Assembly: GCF_050433395.1 (NCBI RefSeq)
Contig: NZ_JBNPXH010000012.1
Location: 62,001 to 126,000, forward strand
Direction: 5' to 3'
Source: Mobilitalea torta
GTDB taxonomy: Bacteria > Bacillota > Clostridia > Lachnospirales > Lachnospiraceae
DNA: 64,000 nt
Below are positions 24,751 to 33,085 of this stretch, piece by piece. The notes under the pieces were generated by a model that saw nothing but the letters and a program-made list of their open reading frames with translations, did not search any database and was not told the DNA's origin. The translations under genes were made by a program, and so were the position numbers. Numbering within the stretch: the stretch's first letter is position 1; the number at the start of each line of letters is the position of its first letter.

Positions 24751-26022
24751 TTAGTCGCCATCACTGTCATATTCGCTTTGGGTTATCCCATCTGAAACAA
24801 TGCGATCTCCTATTTCATCAAAAGCGCACGGCCTCATGTCCATTGCGTCTTCAATATTTCTAGCGACATTTAGGTAATTTATTCTTCCGTTGCTCTTATA
24901 CTTTTGGAGGTTCATCAGCTGCTCTCCCAGACCGGATTTCATTTGATGTTCCCAGCGTCCTGGATGTGTCTGGCGCAAGACCGACATGTGATTATCTTTA
25001 AATGCTATATCTGTACAGCACCCAACACACCCATTTCTTTTGACATGACATATTTCACCTTTTGAGTTTTTATACTCAATATCATAAAGTGAAGAATATG
25101 GCACATCGTACTTGCGTATGTATTCCCAGATATCCTCATCCCGCCATATTCCAAGCGGGGACACATGATAAAACTCCGGCGCATGTGGTCTATGACTTTT
25201 AAAAATATATCCCCTGGTCGCGAATGAAAGCAATCTGCTATGGCTTTCCTCTGCCATAAGCCCCTTCATGATCACATCAATCCCCAGTTCTTCCTGTTTC
25301 TTTTCTGACGGCTCCTTTTTCAGAATTGAACAACAGTGATTTGAGGTTTTAACCTGCCGTATCAAATCATAGTATTCCAGCGTTTCCTGCTTTTCCGATT
25401 CTGATTTTGAAAATTGTAGGAAACAGTCAATATTGATCCGCCGTGCTGTAAGCTTCGATGCTGCCTTACCCAGGATCGGATAACCATATTGATCAACGCA
25501 CCAATTGAATGATTTCATCGTTCCTTTCCTCCAGACAAGTCCCCGGTTCCGGAAGTCTTCCCACATCTCCGGCGTAGCCTTCTTCTCCAGAGATACCGTA
25601 GATTTAAGTTTCCCATCATCCTTCAGTACTTCTCCAATCCGACCTTCGCAGATCAGCCAATTCAGCACTTCTCTTTGTGCCGCATATTTTAATCCGTCCT
25701 CCGTTAGCCTATCCGGGAGAACCTCATGAAACTGTACGTTTTCATTACCCCATTCCTTCCCAAGCTTCCTTGCGAATTTTAGGCTTTCTGTAAACTCCAC
25801 TGTGGTATTCCCGAAGATTACATGATACCTGGTATCTGGGAAATATGTTCGGATAAGGTGCCATAAAACAGTAGAGTCTTTTCCTCCACTAAATGCCACT
25901 CCTACGGCACTCTTCGACAGTTCCAAAGCTTGCTTTATAGCTTTAACCGCCTCTGTTATCTTGTAATCAAGAGGCTGTTTCTGCGCCTCAATAATCTCTT
26001 TAAATGTATATGCTGTGCTCAT
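24751..26022 (-). CDS. PAPS-reductase-family PP-loop ATPase (423 aa)
   Basis: The PP-loop motif VGVAFSGGKDSTVLW lies at ~40-54, followed by YHVIFGNTTVEFTESL. The C-terminal part holds DEDIWEYIRKYDVPYSSLYD and a Cys cluster (RNGCVGCCTDIAF), probably a metal or iron-sulfur site. Such phage proteins are annotated as PAPS reductase/sulfotransferase and resemble DndC-like enzymes that activate substrates by adenylation. Without other Dnd genes, DNA phosphorothioation is not supported. The true substrate is unknown. Confidence 0.8.
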   Translation of the reverse strand: MSTAYTFKEIIEAQKQPLDYKITEAVKAIKQALELSKSAVGVAFSGGKDSTVLWHLIRTYFPDTRYHVIFGNTTVEFTESLKFARKLGKEWGNENVQFHEVLPDRLTEDGLKYAAQREVLNWLICEGRIGEVLKDDGKLKSTVSLEKKATPEMWEDFRNRGLVWRKGTMKSFNWCVDQYGYPILGKAASKLTARRINIDCFLQFSKSESEKQETLEYYDLIRQVKTSNHCCSILKKEPSEKKQEELGIDVIMKGLMAEESHSRLLSFATRGYIFKSHRPHAPEFYHVSPLGIWRDEDIWEYIRKYDVPYSSLYDIEYKNSKGEICHVKRNGCVGCCTDIAFKDNHMSVLRQTHPGRWEHQMKSGLGEQLMNLQKYKSNGRINYLNVARNIEDAMDMRPCAFDEIGDRIVSDGITQSEYDSDGD

Positions 26023-26120
26023 TTTTCATACGGAGTAAAGAGCTCTTTTATGCTGGCCAGCAAACCTCTTACCCCTTTCTTTATTGCTTATAATAGTTAG
26101 CTATACATTAAATCTCTAAA

Positions 26121-26883
26121 TTAATAATTCATCCACAGCACCTCGGTCCGGGGTAGGCTGTTTTCCGCTCTGGCCGGGATGCTTTCTTTCCGCCAATCCC
26201 ACAGATAATCGTTATAAATATCATTGTCATATCCGGATAACATCACCGGACCGGTATGTACCAGCAGGGCCTTCAGCAGTTCCACATGCTCCTGATCAGA
26301 CATCTCATGCCGGTACATCTTCCGGGACCTGGTAGACATTACATAGGGCGGATCTGCATAGATCAGCACATTGCTATGATTAAAGGACTTGATCAGCTCT
26401 ACAGCTGGCCTGTTCTCGATCTGTACCATTTTCAGGCGCTGCGCCACACCAGTGATTACCGCGGGCAAGTCATTCCAGTACCTCACGGCATAGGCTGCTT
26501 CCCTGGCGTATACATCCCGCTTAAATCCCGTCTTTTCGCAAAGCCTAAATCCATGTCCCATTCCGGATCGGACAAGAAAGTTCTTCGCCCTTTCAACCTC
26601 GGTGCCCCCCCCCAACAAAGGAAACGTCATACTCAGCTCTAGCATAAGGCGTATACACAATCTGCTCGATCAGCTCCTCCCGCTTGTTGCGGATCACCCG
26701 GAAAAGGTTAACTACATCATCATCCAGATCATTGATGGTCTCTATCCGGGACGGCTCCTTATTCAGCAAGACAGCGATCCCGCCGGCATAAGGCTCCAGG
26801 TAACTGTGATGCGGTGGCATATGTGATATGATCCAGGGAGCGATCCGCTGCTTACTGCCGGGATATCTTAGTAGTGTTCTCAT
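26121..26883 (-). pseudogene. DNA adenine methylase (Dam family), split at a G9 tract
   Basis: From ATG 26883 (AAGGAGG) the frame reads LLRYPGSKQRIAPWIISHMP (motif I) to YDVSFVGGG and stops soon after. The second frame, to 26121, carries TEVERAKNFLVRSGMGHG, then YADPPYVMSTRSRKMYRHE (catalytic DPPY) and LWMNY at the end. The junction is nine C on the plus strand (26605-26613); eight would give one continuous D12-class enzyme of about 254 aa. This may be phase variation by slippage or a homopolymer sequencing error. It would methylate adenine, probably in GATC. Confidence 0.8.
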
Positions 26884-27125
26884 GTAGCCTCCTTGGCTCG
26901 ATTATCTTTGATAAATCTACGGATCAATTCATAATCTTTATCCATAATACTTAAATGTTCTTTTGAATTAGCCTTGCAATAAATAATCACATAGTCCTTA
27001 TCCTTAACCGCCCTAAGTACTTCATATGGATTTTTACTTGTGGCAAGGATCATATACCCGTTCTTTTCAAGCCACTGCTCCAGATCATGGAGCTTGTTTT
27101 TATGTAATAATTCTCTTGTTGCCAT
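26880..27125 (-). CDS. Small hypothetical early protein (81 aa)
   Basis: ATG 27125 follows AAGGAGGTAG. Alpha/beta look (LEQWLEKNGYMILATSKNPYEVLRAV, then YVIIYCKANSKEHLSI). It overlaps the methylase start by 4 bp and the next gene upstream by 26 bp, so it belongs to the early operon. No family recognised. Confidence 0.65.
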   Translation of the reverse strand: MATRELLHKNKLHDLEQWLEKNGYMILATSKNPYEVLRAVKDKDYVIIYCKANSKEHLSIMDKDYELIRRFIKDNRAKEAT

Positions 27126-27303
27126 TTATCTCTACCTCCTTCTCACCCTTCCAACATCGGGTATGTACAAAGCTGTACCCCCCCCTGCTGGTTTTACAGG
27201 CCTGGAACTCACAGGCCGCCGCATCGGCCTCTGATATGTACTCCATGCATATCCTGCACCGGGAGCGCTTAGCCTTGTCGATCAGTTTCTGATTATAGTC
27301 CAT
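27100..27303 (-). CDS. Small zinc-binding-like protein (67 aa)
   Basis: ATG 27303 after a GAGGTG site. Cys/His pattern CRICMEYISEADAAACEFQACK, then VHTRCW suggests a zinc finger-like fold. A G8 tract (27178-27185 on the plus strand as C8) encodes RGG in frame, so it is intact here. Unknown function. Confidence 0.6.
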   Translation of the reverse strand: MDYNQKLIDKAKRSRCRICMEYISEADAAACEFQACKTSRGGYSFVHTRCWKGEKEVEINGNKRIIT

Positions 27304-27310
27304 AGGCACC

Positions 27311-29005
27311 TCACTTCTTCTGAAGGTCTTTCAGATATTCCACAATCTCAGTCATACTTGACTCCGTATGAACATACTTTTGCTCAAAAGTTTTATTTTT
27401 TTCATAGGCCGGCTTATTCTTTTGCAGAAGATGATAGTGACATCTGTTTGCCTCATAGCCCCAATACGCACCCCTGTTCAGATATTCTTCAACCACAAGC
27501 CTGTCACCATTCGGAAAATCGTATTTGTAATAATGACAATCGATATGCTCATCGTAATACCATTCTCCCCATGCCTTATAATTCTCAGCCCATGCCTTAC
27601 GCTGATCGTTATTTTTCAGAATAGGCAGCTCCGGCTGTACTGGTATCGGATCCTCTACTACCGGAGGCCTCTGCATCTCTTCGGCCAGCAGGGCGATGGC
27701 ATCCAGGCGCATTTTAGCTTTTCGCCGCCCGGGTACTGTGTCATTGTTCCGGCGGTAGACATCGACGTATTCCGTTAACCTGTCTTTCTCCTCTTGTACA
27801 TCAAAGGCTGAGTATATCTCATAATCAATCTGTCTATCTGCATCCTCCGGTACCGTCTGGATGATGTCGGCTTCTACAGTTTCCACCTGTTCAATAACAG
27901 TTTCCGGCTCTTTGATAACAGATTCCGATGTTTCAATAACGCTTTCCTCCGCATCGTTCACGGTTTCAGGCTGATTATCTACATTCTCCGGGGTATCGTT
28001 CACAGAAATCGGGGGATTGTCTGGTATCGGGCGATTAGCCTTGTACCGCTCAAACTCATTCACAATCCTTTGATAAGCAACCTTGAAGTCTTTTCCGCTC
28101 TCCTCATTTTCAAATGTGATGTAATCCGCATCCCGCTGCTCCGCAAAATACGCATATGCCCATACCCTGAAATGAATTTCTTCGGTCTTCATGTTGATGG
28201 GGCTCAGTCCTCTGTCATTCAATGCCCCGAAAAATTGATCGATTGCCTCAGCACGGAATGCTCCGTAACCCTCGCAGTCATCTTCAAACACGCCATCTTC
28301 CCAATTGCTTTTCTTAGCCGGTGTCTTAAGGCTCCTGCCAATCCCCGCAAGCTTTTCTTTTATCTCTGTAAGGCACTTGGCAGAGATATTGCGGATCGGA
28401 ATTACCTCATCTTCGGTCATACTGCAAAGTTCGTCCACCGTATCTACCCCTGCGCGCTTCATACAATTATACGTTCGGACAGAAAGATCAAGATCATCAA
28501 TAGTATTTTCCTGCTCACTACCTTCCGAATCATCCGGAGCGGGTTCCATTTTCGCTGGCGAAAATGACGGACCCTCCAGTACCTTTTCTGGACTGCCGAT
28601 CTCACGTATTTCAACCTTTGTCATTCCTACGGATACTTGTTCCAACTGATCACTGGTAAGATAGAGCATTTCAGATAACTGTGTCTTGTCAAATTCCTGA
28701 TACTTCTCGAGTAGAATAGGCGAATTTCCATTGACTGAAAATTTATCATTGATACTCATGTACTTGCTGGCCTGAGATGGCCCAATCCCGAACTTTACTT
28801 TGGCATATTCAAGCACTCCCGAAAAACCGCCGTCTTTATATAATTGCCTATCCCTAACATATTTCAAGTAGTACCCGATAGCGATAAAACTCCTTTTGGC
28901 TGTATTGATATTGGCAATAATAAATCGATCTATCTCCTCCAATGTCATTGGCGCCTGGTACCATTCAGGATTACTGCCAACAATCTCCTGTAATTCCTCA
29001 TTCAC
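27311..29005 (-). CDS. Phage protein with DUF3102-like N-terminus and RNA polymerase alpha-CTD-like domain (564 aa)
   Basis: GTG 29005 follows GGAGGG. Residues ~20-100 (TLEEIDRFIIANINTAKRSF, then AKVKFGIGPSQASKYMSIN) resemble DUF3102/ParB-like DNA-binding proteins. Residues ~168-227 match the alpha C-terminal domain of RNA polymerase (IDDLDLSVRTYNCMKRAG, DTVDELCSMTEDE, IRNISAKCLTEIKEKLAGIG). A low-complexity PET/SVI-rich linker (~320-385) and a C-terminal domain with WGEWYYDEHIDCHYYKYDF follow. A role in redirecting host transcription is possible but inferred. Confidence 0.75.
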   Translation of the reverse strand: MNEELQEIVGSNPEWYQAPMTLEEIDRFIIANINTAKRSFIAIGYYLKYVRDRQLYKDGGFSGVLEYAKVKFGIGPSQASKYMSINDKFSVNGNSPILLEKYQEFDKTQLSEMLYLTSDQLEQVSVGMTKVEIREIGSPEKVLEGPSFSPAKMEPAPDDSEGSEQENTIDDLDLSVRTYNCMKRAGVDTVDELCSMTEDEVIPIRNISAKCLTEIKEKLAGIGRSLKTPAKKSNWEDGVFEDDCEGYGAFRAEAIDQFFGALNDRGLSPINMKTEEIHFRVWAYAYFAEQRDADYITFENEESGKDFKVAYQRIVNEFERYKANRPIPDNPPISVNDTPENVDNQPETVNDAEESVIETSESVIKEPETVIEQVETVEADIIQTVPEDADRQIDYEIYSAFDVQEEKDRLTEYVDVYRRNNDTVPGRRKAKMRLDAIALLAEEMQRPPVVEDPIPVQPELPILKNNDQRKAWAENYKAWGEWYYDEHIDCHYYKYDFPNGDRLVVEEYLNRGAYWGYEANRCHYHLLQKNKPAYEKNKTFEQKYVHTESSMTEIVEYLKDLQKK

Positions 29006-29051
29006 TTGGATCCCTCCTTCAACTCCTTTATAAACTCCTTCGCCTGCTCCC

Positions 29052-29294
29052 TTACTTAATTCCTGGAATTGCCTGTGTAATACCTGCTATCTCAAGCTGT
29101 CTCCTTGCTTTCCGAAAAACATAATCAATATCCGACCCGGGAAGAATGTTACCCTCAGTATCAAGATGTTTAAGCGGTATCCATACGTTCTGGTTTGTGT
29201 TGTTCAGAGTGTACCGCATGGCTTTCCGATCACCGTATTTCCGGTTAATTAGTTTAAGCGGTATACACTTGTAATACTGCGTGTTAAAGTTCAT
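29052..29294 (-). CDS. Small early protein (80 aa)
   Basis: ATG 29294 follows GGAGGAGTGAGG. Sequence includes NRKYGDRKAMRYTLNNTNQNVWIP and DYVFRKARRQLEIAGIT; basic and likely nucleic-acid associated. It overlaps the next gene upstream by 11 bp. Function unknown. Confidence 0.6.
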   Translation of the reverse strand: MNFNTQYYKCIPLKLINRKYGDRKAMRYTLNNTNQNVWIPLKHLDTEGNILPGSDIDYVFRKARRQLEIAGITQAIPGIK

Positions 29295-29532
29295 CCTCAC
29301 TCCTCCTCTCATTTTCAATACACTCGATCAGATCCGCTACCATATGCCGGCACAGGCTGCAATCATATTTATGCTCCAGGGTATAAGCTTCCTGCATCAT
29401 CTTACATTCCTTTGTGGATGGAATGTATTTTTTACACTTTCCGCAGTTCTTCTGCCGGGTACAGTATTTCTGCGTTCTTTTTTTCCACATGGATGTGGTT
29501 GCGGAAAATATCAATAGTTTTATATGGTTCAT
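29284..29532 (-). CDS. Cys-rich small early protein (82 aa)
   Basis: ATG 29532 follows GGGAGG. Cysteines CTRQKNCGKCKKYIPSTKEC and CSLCRHMVADLIEC suggest two zinc sites. Widespread among clostridial phages as a hypothetical protein; role unknown. Confidence 0.6.
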   Translation of the reverse strand: MNHIKLLIFSATTSMWKKRTQKYCTRQKNCGKCKKYIPSTKECKMMQEAYTLEHKYDCSLCRHMVADLIECIENERRSEDEL

Positions 29533-29552
29533 TTTGCCTCCCTGCTGCCGGA

Positions 29553-29732
29553 TTAGATCAACCATTTTTCCACGGCTTCGAAGGGTATCGTCAATGCCGT
29601 ATCGCCATGTCCCAGTGTTAATGTCTTCCCTGTTTCATCATTGCTTATAATTGCCGTAATATTGGCCTCCCTTATCATTGGTCCGGTCTGTACTGCTCCG
29701 TTTATAGATATACACTTATTCTTACATTTCAT
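29553..29732 (-). CDS. Small early protein (59 aa)
   Basis: ATG 29732 is preferred because AAAGG lies 9 nt upstream; another ATG at 29741 abuts that site. Beta-rich: REANITAIISNDETGKTLTLG. It follows one of the GATGC/GCATC hairpins. Unknown function. Confidence 0.55.
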   Translation of the reverse strand: MKCKNKCISINGAVQTGPMIREANITAIISNDETGKTLTLGHGDTALTIPFEAVEKWLI

Positions 29733-29759
29733 ATATTTCATCCTTTCTGATGCACCGCA

Positions 29760-30119
29760 TCAATCCAGCTTTATTCCAATTCTTTCAAAGTAAAATTCTA
29801 CTGGTTTAACATCCTCCTGGACCAGGCCATACCTTTTCGCTATACCATATGTATTTATATCTCTTTGCAATCGCCCTGGTATTTTACTTAGCTCTTTACG
29901 GAAAGTCTCCAACTGCATAGTATGTTTATAGTTGTTGCAGCTCCTGCAGGATGGAAGCATATTATTGATATTGTCTGCCTCAACTCCGTTCCAAGCCAAA
30001 CATTCCACATGATCCGCATTAAATCCTTTAAAAGGTATCTCGCATCCGCAATAGGCACAATGTCCAGAGGTCTTATTATATACTTGTTGGCGTTCAGCCC
30101 TGGTTAGTTTCCTTCGCAT
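29760..30119 (-). CDS. HNH endonuclease (119 aa)
   Basis: ATG 30119 preferred over 30143. Standard HNH: TSGHCAYCGCEIPFKGFNADH, then MLPSCRSCNNYKHTMQLE. Could act in packaging or recombination, or as a homing endonuclease. It lies among small early genes rather than next to the terminase. Confidence 0.8.
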   Translation of the reverse strand: MRRKLTRAERQQVYNKTSGHCAYCGCEIPFKGFNADHVECLAWNGVEADNINNMLPSCRSCNNYKHTMQLETFRKELSKIPGRLQRDINTYGIAKRYGLVQEDVKPVEFYFERIGIKLD

Positions 30120-30130
30120 ATTTCCTCCTG

Positions 30131-30370
30131 CTACATTTGGCATTCTTCGACTTGGTAAGTTACCGTCACCCTTACAACCATCAAGTCATCTGCATTGCTG
30201 TATTCCTCTCTTGCTGCGTCGGCATCCTCATATGTGGGATAGTTTATCACTTGATTAGGATGACTATATGAGTCTTCATCCACTTCTCCATCTCCCCAAT
30301 CATATCGCTCCATGTATACATCATTATCCTTGTCGTAGATTACAAAGTATTCTTCTATCATGCTGATCAT
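30131..30370 (-). CDS. Small acidic early protein (79 aa)
   Basis: ATG 30370, with GGAAAGGAAA upstream, after the hairpin at 30385-30398. Many Asp/Glu/Tyr: YFVIYDKDNDVYMERYDWGD, then YEDADAAREEYSNAD. Could be a DNA mimic by composition, but no family is recognised. Overlap with other genes none. Confidence 0.6.
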   Translation of the reverse strand: MISMIEEYFVIYDKDNDVYMERYDWGDGEVDEDSYSHPNQVINYPTYEDADAAREEYSNADDLMVVRVTVTYQVEECQM

Positions 30371-30397
30371 ATTATTTCCTTTCCGATGCAGGAGCAT

Positions 30398-30588
30398 CTA
30401 TCTGCAATTGTCGCAGAGCCCATCTCTTAAATCTTCTGGATAATAATGCCCTCCGCATTCTTTGCACTGTTCAAATTGCTTTTTGCAATCATTGCACAAA
30501 GGTAAGTCTTTGCAGATGTTTGGCTCTTTTATTATGTTTTTGTGTATTTACCGCATAGTGTACATGCTCCGCCAATCTGATAAGCCAT
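30398..30588 (-). pseudogene. Frameshifted zinc-ribbon protein
   Basis: ATG 30588 (GGAGG site) gives MAYQIGGACTLCGKYTKT and stops. The frame one base back continues IIKEPNICKDLPLCNDCKK, then EQCKECGGHYYPEDLRDGLC, ending with CR at 30398. So a ~63-aa protein with at least four CxxC pairs is broken at a run of five A (CACAAAAACA). One more A, or a -1 slip on AAA, restores it. Decay, recoding or sequencing error are all possible. Confidence 0.65.
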
Positions 30589-30627
30589 TGTTATTCCTCC
30601 AATCTTTTAGTCGATGCAGGGGCATCA

Positions 30628-30882
30628 TTAATTTATTTTACCGTTATACAATTTTAAGCTTCCGTCAGCATTATACATAACCGTTACGCTTTTCCCCGAG
30701 CCGCCATCCCTGCAAAAATATAGCACTCTTGTATCGGTATCTGCGTATATTGTATATCCCGCTGTTACATCAACAATTATCATCATATCGCCATCGGTTG
30801 CATTATCAGCATGCTTTGTCCCGGCGCACCCGGATAAGATTAATACACATATCAAAATTATTGATAGTATTACTTTTTTCAT
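30628..30882 (-). CDS. Small lipoprotein, DUF6440-like (84 aa)
   Basis: Signal peptide with lipobox: MKKVILSIILICVLILSGC, Cys at 19. The mature part (YTIYADTDTRVLYFCRDGG, then SVTVMYNADGSLKLY) resembles DUF6440. An exported lipoprotein encoded in the early region of a prophage is a candidate superinfection-exclusion factor (inference). Preceded by the 8-bp hairpin at 30910-30945. Confidence 0.75.
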   Translation of the reverse strand: MKKVILSIILICVLILSGCAGTKHADNATDGDMMIIVDVTAGYTIYADTDTRVLYFCRDGGSGKSVTVMYNADGSLKLYNGKIN

Positions 30883-30958
30883 ATTGCTTTTCCTCGCTTT
30901 CTTTTAGGCGATGCAGGAGCCGGTCCCGCCTGTCACCCCTGCATCTATATCAATCCAA

Positions 30959-31864
30959 TTACGCAACTTCTTCCGCAATCTTCTCTGATATTACCCTGAT
31001 TAAGTCATTAAGCAGCATTGATTGATTTTTGTTTTTATTAACCAATTCTGCAATTTTAAGCACTGGGAAGTCCATATTGACATCGTGTAGATATTTTCTG
31101 ACCATTCCTATCTTTTCGGCTTCATCCAAGACCTCAACTTCATGCTTCACGGAAAACCGCCTCAATAAAGCTTCGTCTATCCTGTCTATCCGGTTCGTGG
31201 CTCCAATCACAATAACATCATTTGGTAGCTTATCAAATTCCTGCATAAGGGTGATTGTAACCCTTGCCATCTCTCCACCGGAGCCGCCGCTTGTCCCTGA
31301 GTCCTCACGCCTGATACTAATACAGTCAACTTCATCCAGCATAAATACGCACGGGTTTGAAATGGCGTAGGTAAACGCTTTGCTGATATTTCGGGACGTG
31401 CCGCCCATATAGGAGTCAACCAAATGAGAAAAATTCATGTAGCAGAATGGTAAGCCTGTTTTGAATGCCACGTATCGCCCGAACGTGGTCTTCCCGGTGC
31501 CGCTCTCTCCGTATAAAAGCGTAGAGTTTATGTATGGTATTCCCATTTCCACAAGGCGTTCATTGACCTTTTTCATTCGAACGATGTTTTCAAAAACTTC
31601 CTTTTCCCTGTCGGAAAGAAAGTATCTGCCCTCCTTGAATGATAATGATACATCCTCGACGGTCAGCAACCCTTTCAGGTCTTGTGGCAGCTCATACATA
31701 TTTGCGCCGGTCATTTCAAAAATGGTTTTATATCTTTTGCAAAACCATTGATTTTTCTGCGTTGTATCTTCTGTCAGGCAGGCTACCGCACACTTTTTGG
31801 CTGACCGGATATCATTTTCTGCTATTGCCCTAATAAGTCTTTGTTGATTATCTGTGAGTCCCAT
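30959..31864 (-). CDS. AAA+ ATPase (301 aa)
   Basis: ATG 31864 follows AAGGAGG. Walker A LLYGESGTGKTTFG (~118-130), Walker B NPCVFMLDEVDCI, sensor-1 VIVIGATNRIDRID, arginine-finger region LLRRFSV. This is a classical AAA clade with an N-terminal helical part. It may be a chaperone-like remodeller in replication or host takeover; its partner is not evident. Lies in the middle of the early operon. Confidence 0.85.
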   Translation of the reverse strand: MGLTDNQQRLIRAIAENDIRSAKKCAVACLTEDTTQKNQWFCKRYKTIFEMTGANMYELPQDLKGLLTVEDVSLSFKEGRYFLSDREKEVFENIVRMKKVNERLVEMGIPYINSTLLYGESGTGKTTFGRYVAFKTGLPFCYMNFSHLVDSYMGGTSRNISKAFTYAISNPCVFMLDEVDCISIRREDSGTSGGSGGEMARVTITLMQEFDKLPNDVIVIGATNRIDRIDEALLRRFSVKHEVEVLDEAEKIGMVRKYLHDVNMDFPVLKIAELVNKNKNQSMLLNDLIRVISEKIAEEVA

Positions 31865-31917
31865 TATTTCCTCCTTGCTGTTATGTCTATCAATCCCGGA
31901 CTGGCCAGACGGATTGA

Positions 31918-32580
31918 TTAAAACTGTTTCCCGTGCTTGTACGGCCTGGTCTTGTTAAATTCGTACTTCTCCGTGATTGCTGCTTCCAGGTCAATTTTAT
32001 AGTAATCAGCCATGTCAAAGCATCGAATCACTACATCGGCAAGTTCTGCCGGTACTCCCTCCGGTTTCCCATCGTCCCTGTAATATGTTTCCGTGGCTTT
32101 CCTGCCGTCCCGGAACTCCTCCAATATTTCCGATACCTCACTATGTACCAATGCCACAAAATCAGATGGCTTTAATGCATCCTCACGAAAGCCATGAGCC
32201 ACATTATTATCTCCAACTATTTTTACAAAATCATTTACCTTTAAAACCTTTGCCTTTTCTTCCATGTACCAGGCTCTGACTTCTGCCATACCCCACATAG
32301 CGCTGTAATACATTGCAAGTACTCCTTCTTGGTCATTGGTGCCATATTGCAAATAATCTAAGATGCTTTCGTCAAAGGCTTCGTCATCTTCCATCTCTGG
32401 GCTATTTTCTTCCCATATGCAAAGGTTTACAGCTATTTCCCTAACGAGATTCCGGCATGAGATCTCCCTCTCGAAGTCTCTGTACCAGGCCTCACCGTCT
32501 TTAATAAAAAATTGGTTGTGTGTGAGCTGGGTCATATTCATTTCTTTTACATCTTCAGTCATAAGTTGATAATCAAACAT
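31918..32580 (-). CDS. MazG-like nucleotide pyrophosphohydrolase (220 aa)
   Basis: The C-terminal ~90 residues show the all-alpha NTP-PPase pattern: LVHSEVSEILEEFRDGRKA (ExxE), then VPAELADVVIRCFDMADYY (ExxD), and EKYEFNKTRPYKHGKQF. The N-terminal ~110 residues are an unrelated helical part. It would hydrolyse NTPs or alarmones such as ppGpp; phage MazG enzymes may reset starvation signals. Confidence 0.8.
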   Translation of the reverse strand: MFDYQLMTEDVKEMNMTQLTHNQFFIKDGEAWYRDFEREISCRNLVREIAVNLCIWEENSPEMEDDEAFDESILDYLQYGTNDQEGVLAMYYSAMWGMAEVRAWYMEEKAKVLKVNDFVKIVGDNNVAHGFREDALKPSDFVALVHSEVSEILEEFRDGRKATETYYRDDGKPEGVPAELADVVIRCFDMADYYKIDLEAAITEKYEFNKTRPYKHGKQF

Positions 32581-32616
32581 AATGTTTCCCTTTCTGCTGC
32601 CATGCAGCCCTAAATT

Positions 32617-32808
32617 TTAGTAATATGTATCTGTTAGTTGTCCCGCTTCTTCCATCTGCCTTTTGATGCTAATAATGTGGTTTCTTACCAGTAGCATGTT
32701 GCAACCGTCAGACCAAAATGGATCTGACCCTCCGTGAGAATAAAGATAATTCCAATGATCATATCTCTCCTGGAGCTGTTCTTCAAGACTTGGCTTCTCT
32801 TTTTTCAT
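32617..32808 (-). CDS. Small hypothetical early protein (63 aa)
   Basis: ATG 32808 after AAAGGAGG. Helical, QLQERYDHWNYLYSHGGSDP, then NHIISIKRQMEEAG. No family recognised. A possible 22-codon frame (32833-32901) lies between it and the next gene, too weak to call. Confidence 0.55.
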   Translation of the reverse strand: MKKEKPSLEEQLQERYDHWNYLYSHGGSDPFWSDGCNMLLVRNHIISIKRQMEEAGQLTDTYY

Positions 32809-32890
32809 CACTGCCTCCTTTCCACACCCATATTAATCTTTGCTGGTTCCGTCCTTGATAATCCACAGGCTTTGCTTGACATCGTAGCTC

Positions 32891-33076
32891 TCATTCGTCA
32901 TCCTCCGTTTCCGCAGCCTCTCCATTACCGGTAATATCAATACCGTAATCCCAGCCACTGGCGGGCTTTCCATCCTTGCCGATCTTACGCTTTTTTGCGA
33001 GACTGACAGCATATCCACTATCTACAAATATCTTAGCTGCTTCACCTCTGTATTCGGCCTTGATTTTATAAAACAT
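32891..33076 (-). CDS. Small hypothetical early protein (61 aa)
   Basis: ATG 33076 follows GGAGGATCC. A basic N-terminal part (YKIKAEYRGEAAKIFVDSGY), then SLAKKRKIGKDGKPASGWDYG, ends acidic (GEAAETEDDE). May bind nucleic acid. Next to the replication genes. Confidence 0.55.
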   Translation of the reverse strand: MFYKIKAEYRGEAAKIFVDSGYAVSLAKKRKIGKDGKPASGWDYGIDITGNGEAAETEDDE

Positions 33077-33085
33077 AGGATCCTC

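Larger units (their letters stand above)
29749..30945 (-). repeat. Recurrent GATGC/GCATC stem-loops just upstream of early genes
   Basis: Copies: 29749-29761 (3-nt loop), 30385-30398 (AGGA on plus), 30613-30626 (AGGG on plus), and an 8-bp version at 30910-30945 (GATGCAGG/CCTGCATC). Each lies 10-35 nt before the ribosome site of the next minus-strand gene. Similar but non-identical short stems precede 31864 (TCAATCC/GGATTGA), 32580 (GCTGC/GCAGC), 34802 (CCGCGGG/CCCGCGG) and 37574 (GTGC/GCAC). Confidence 0.75.

Noticed and set aside
27178..27185. Second poly-G tract as a phase-variation site
   Set aside because: The frame is intact and shorter (8); kept only as a note.
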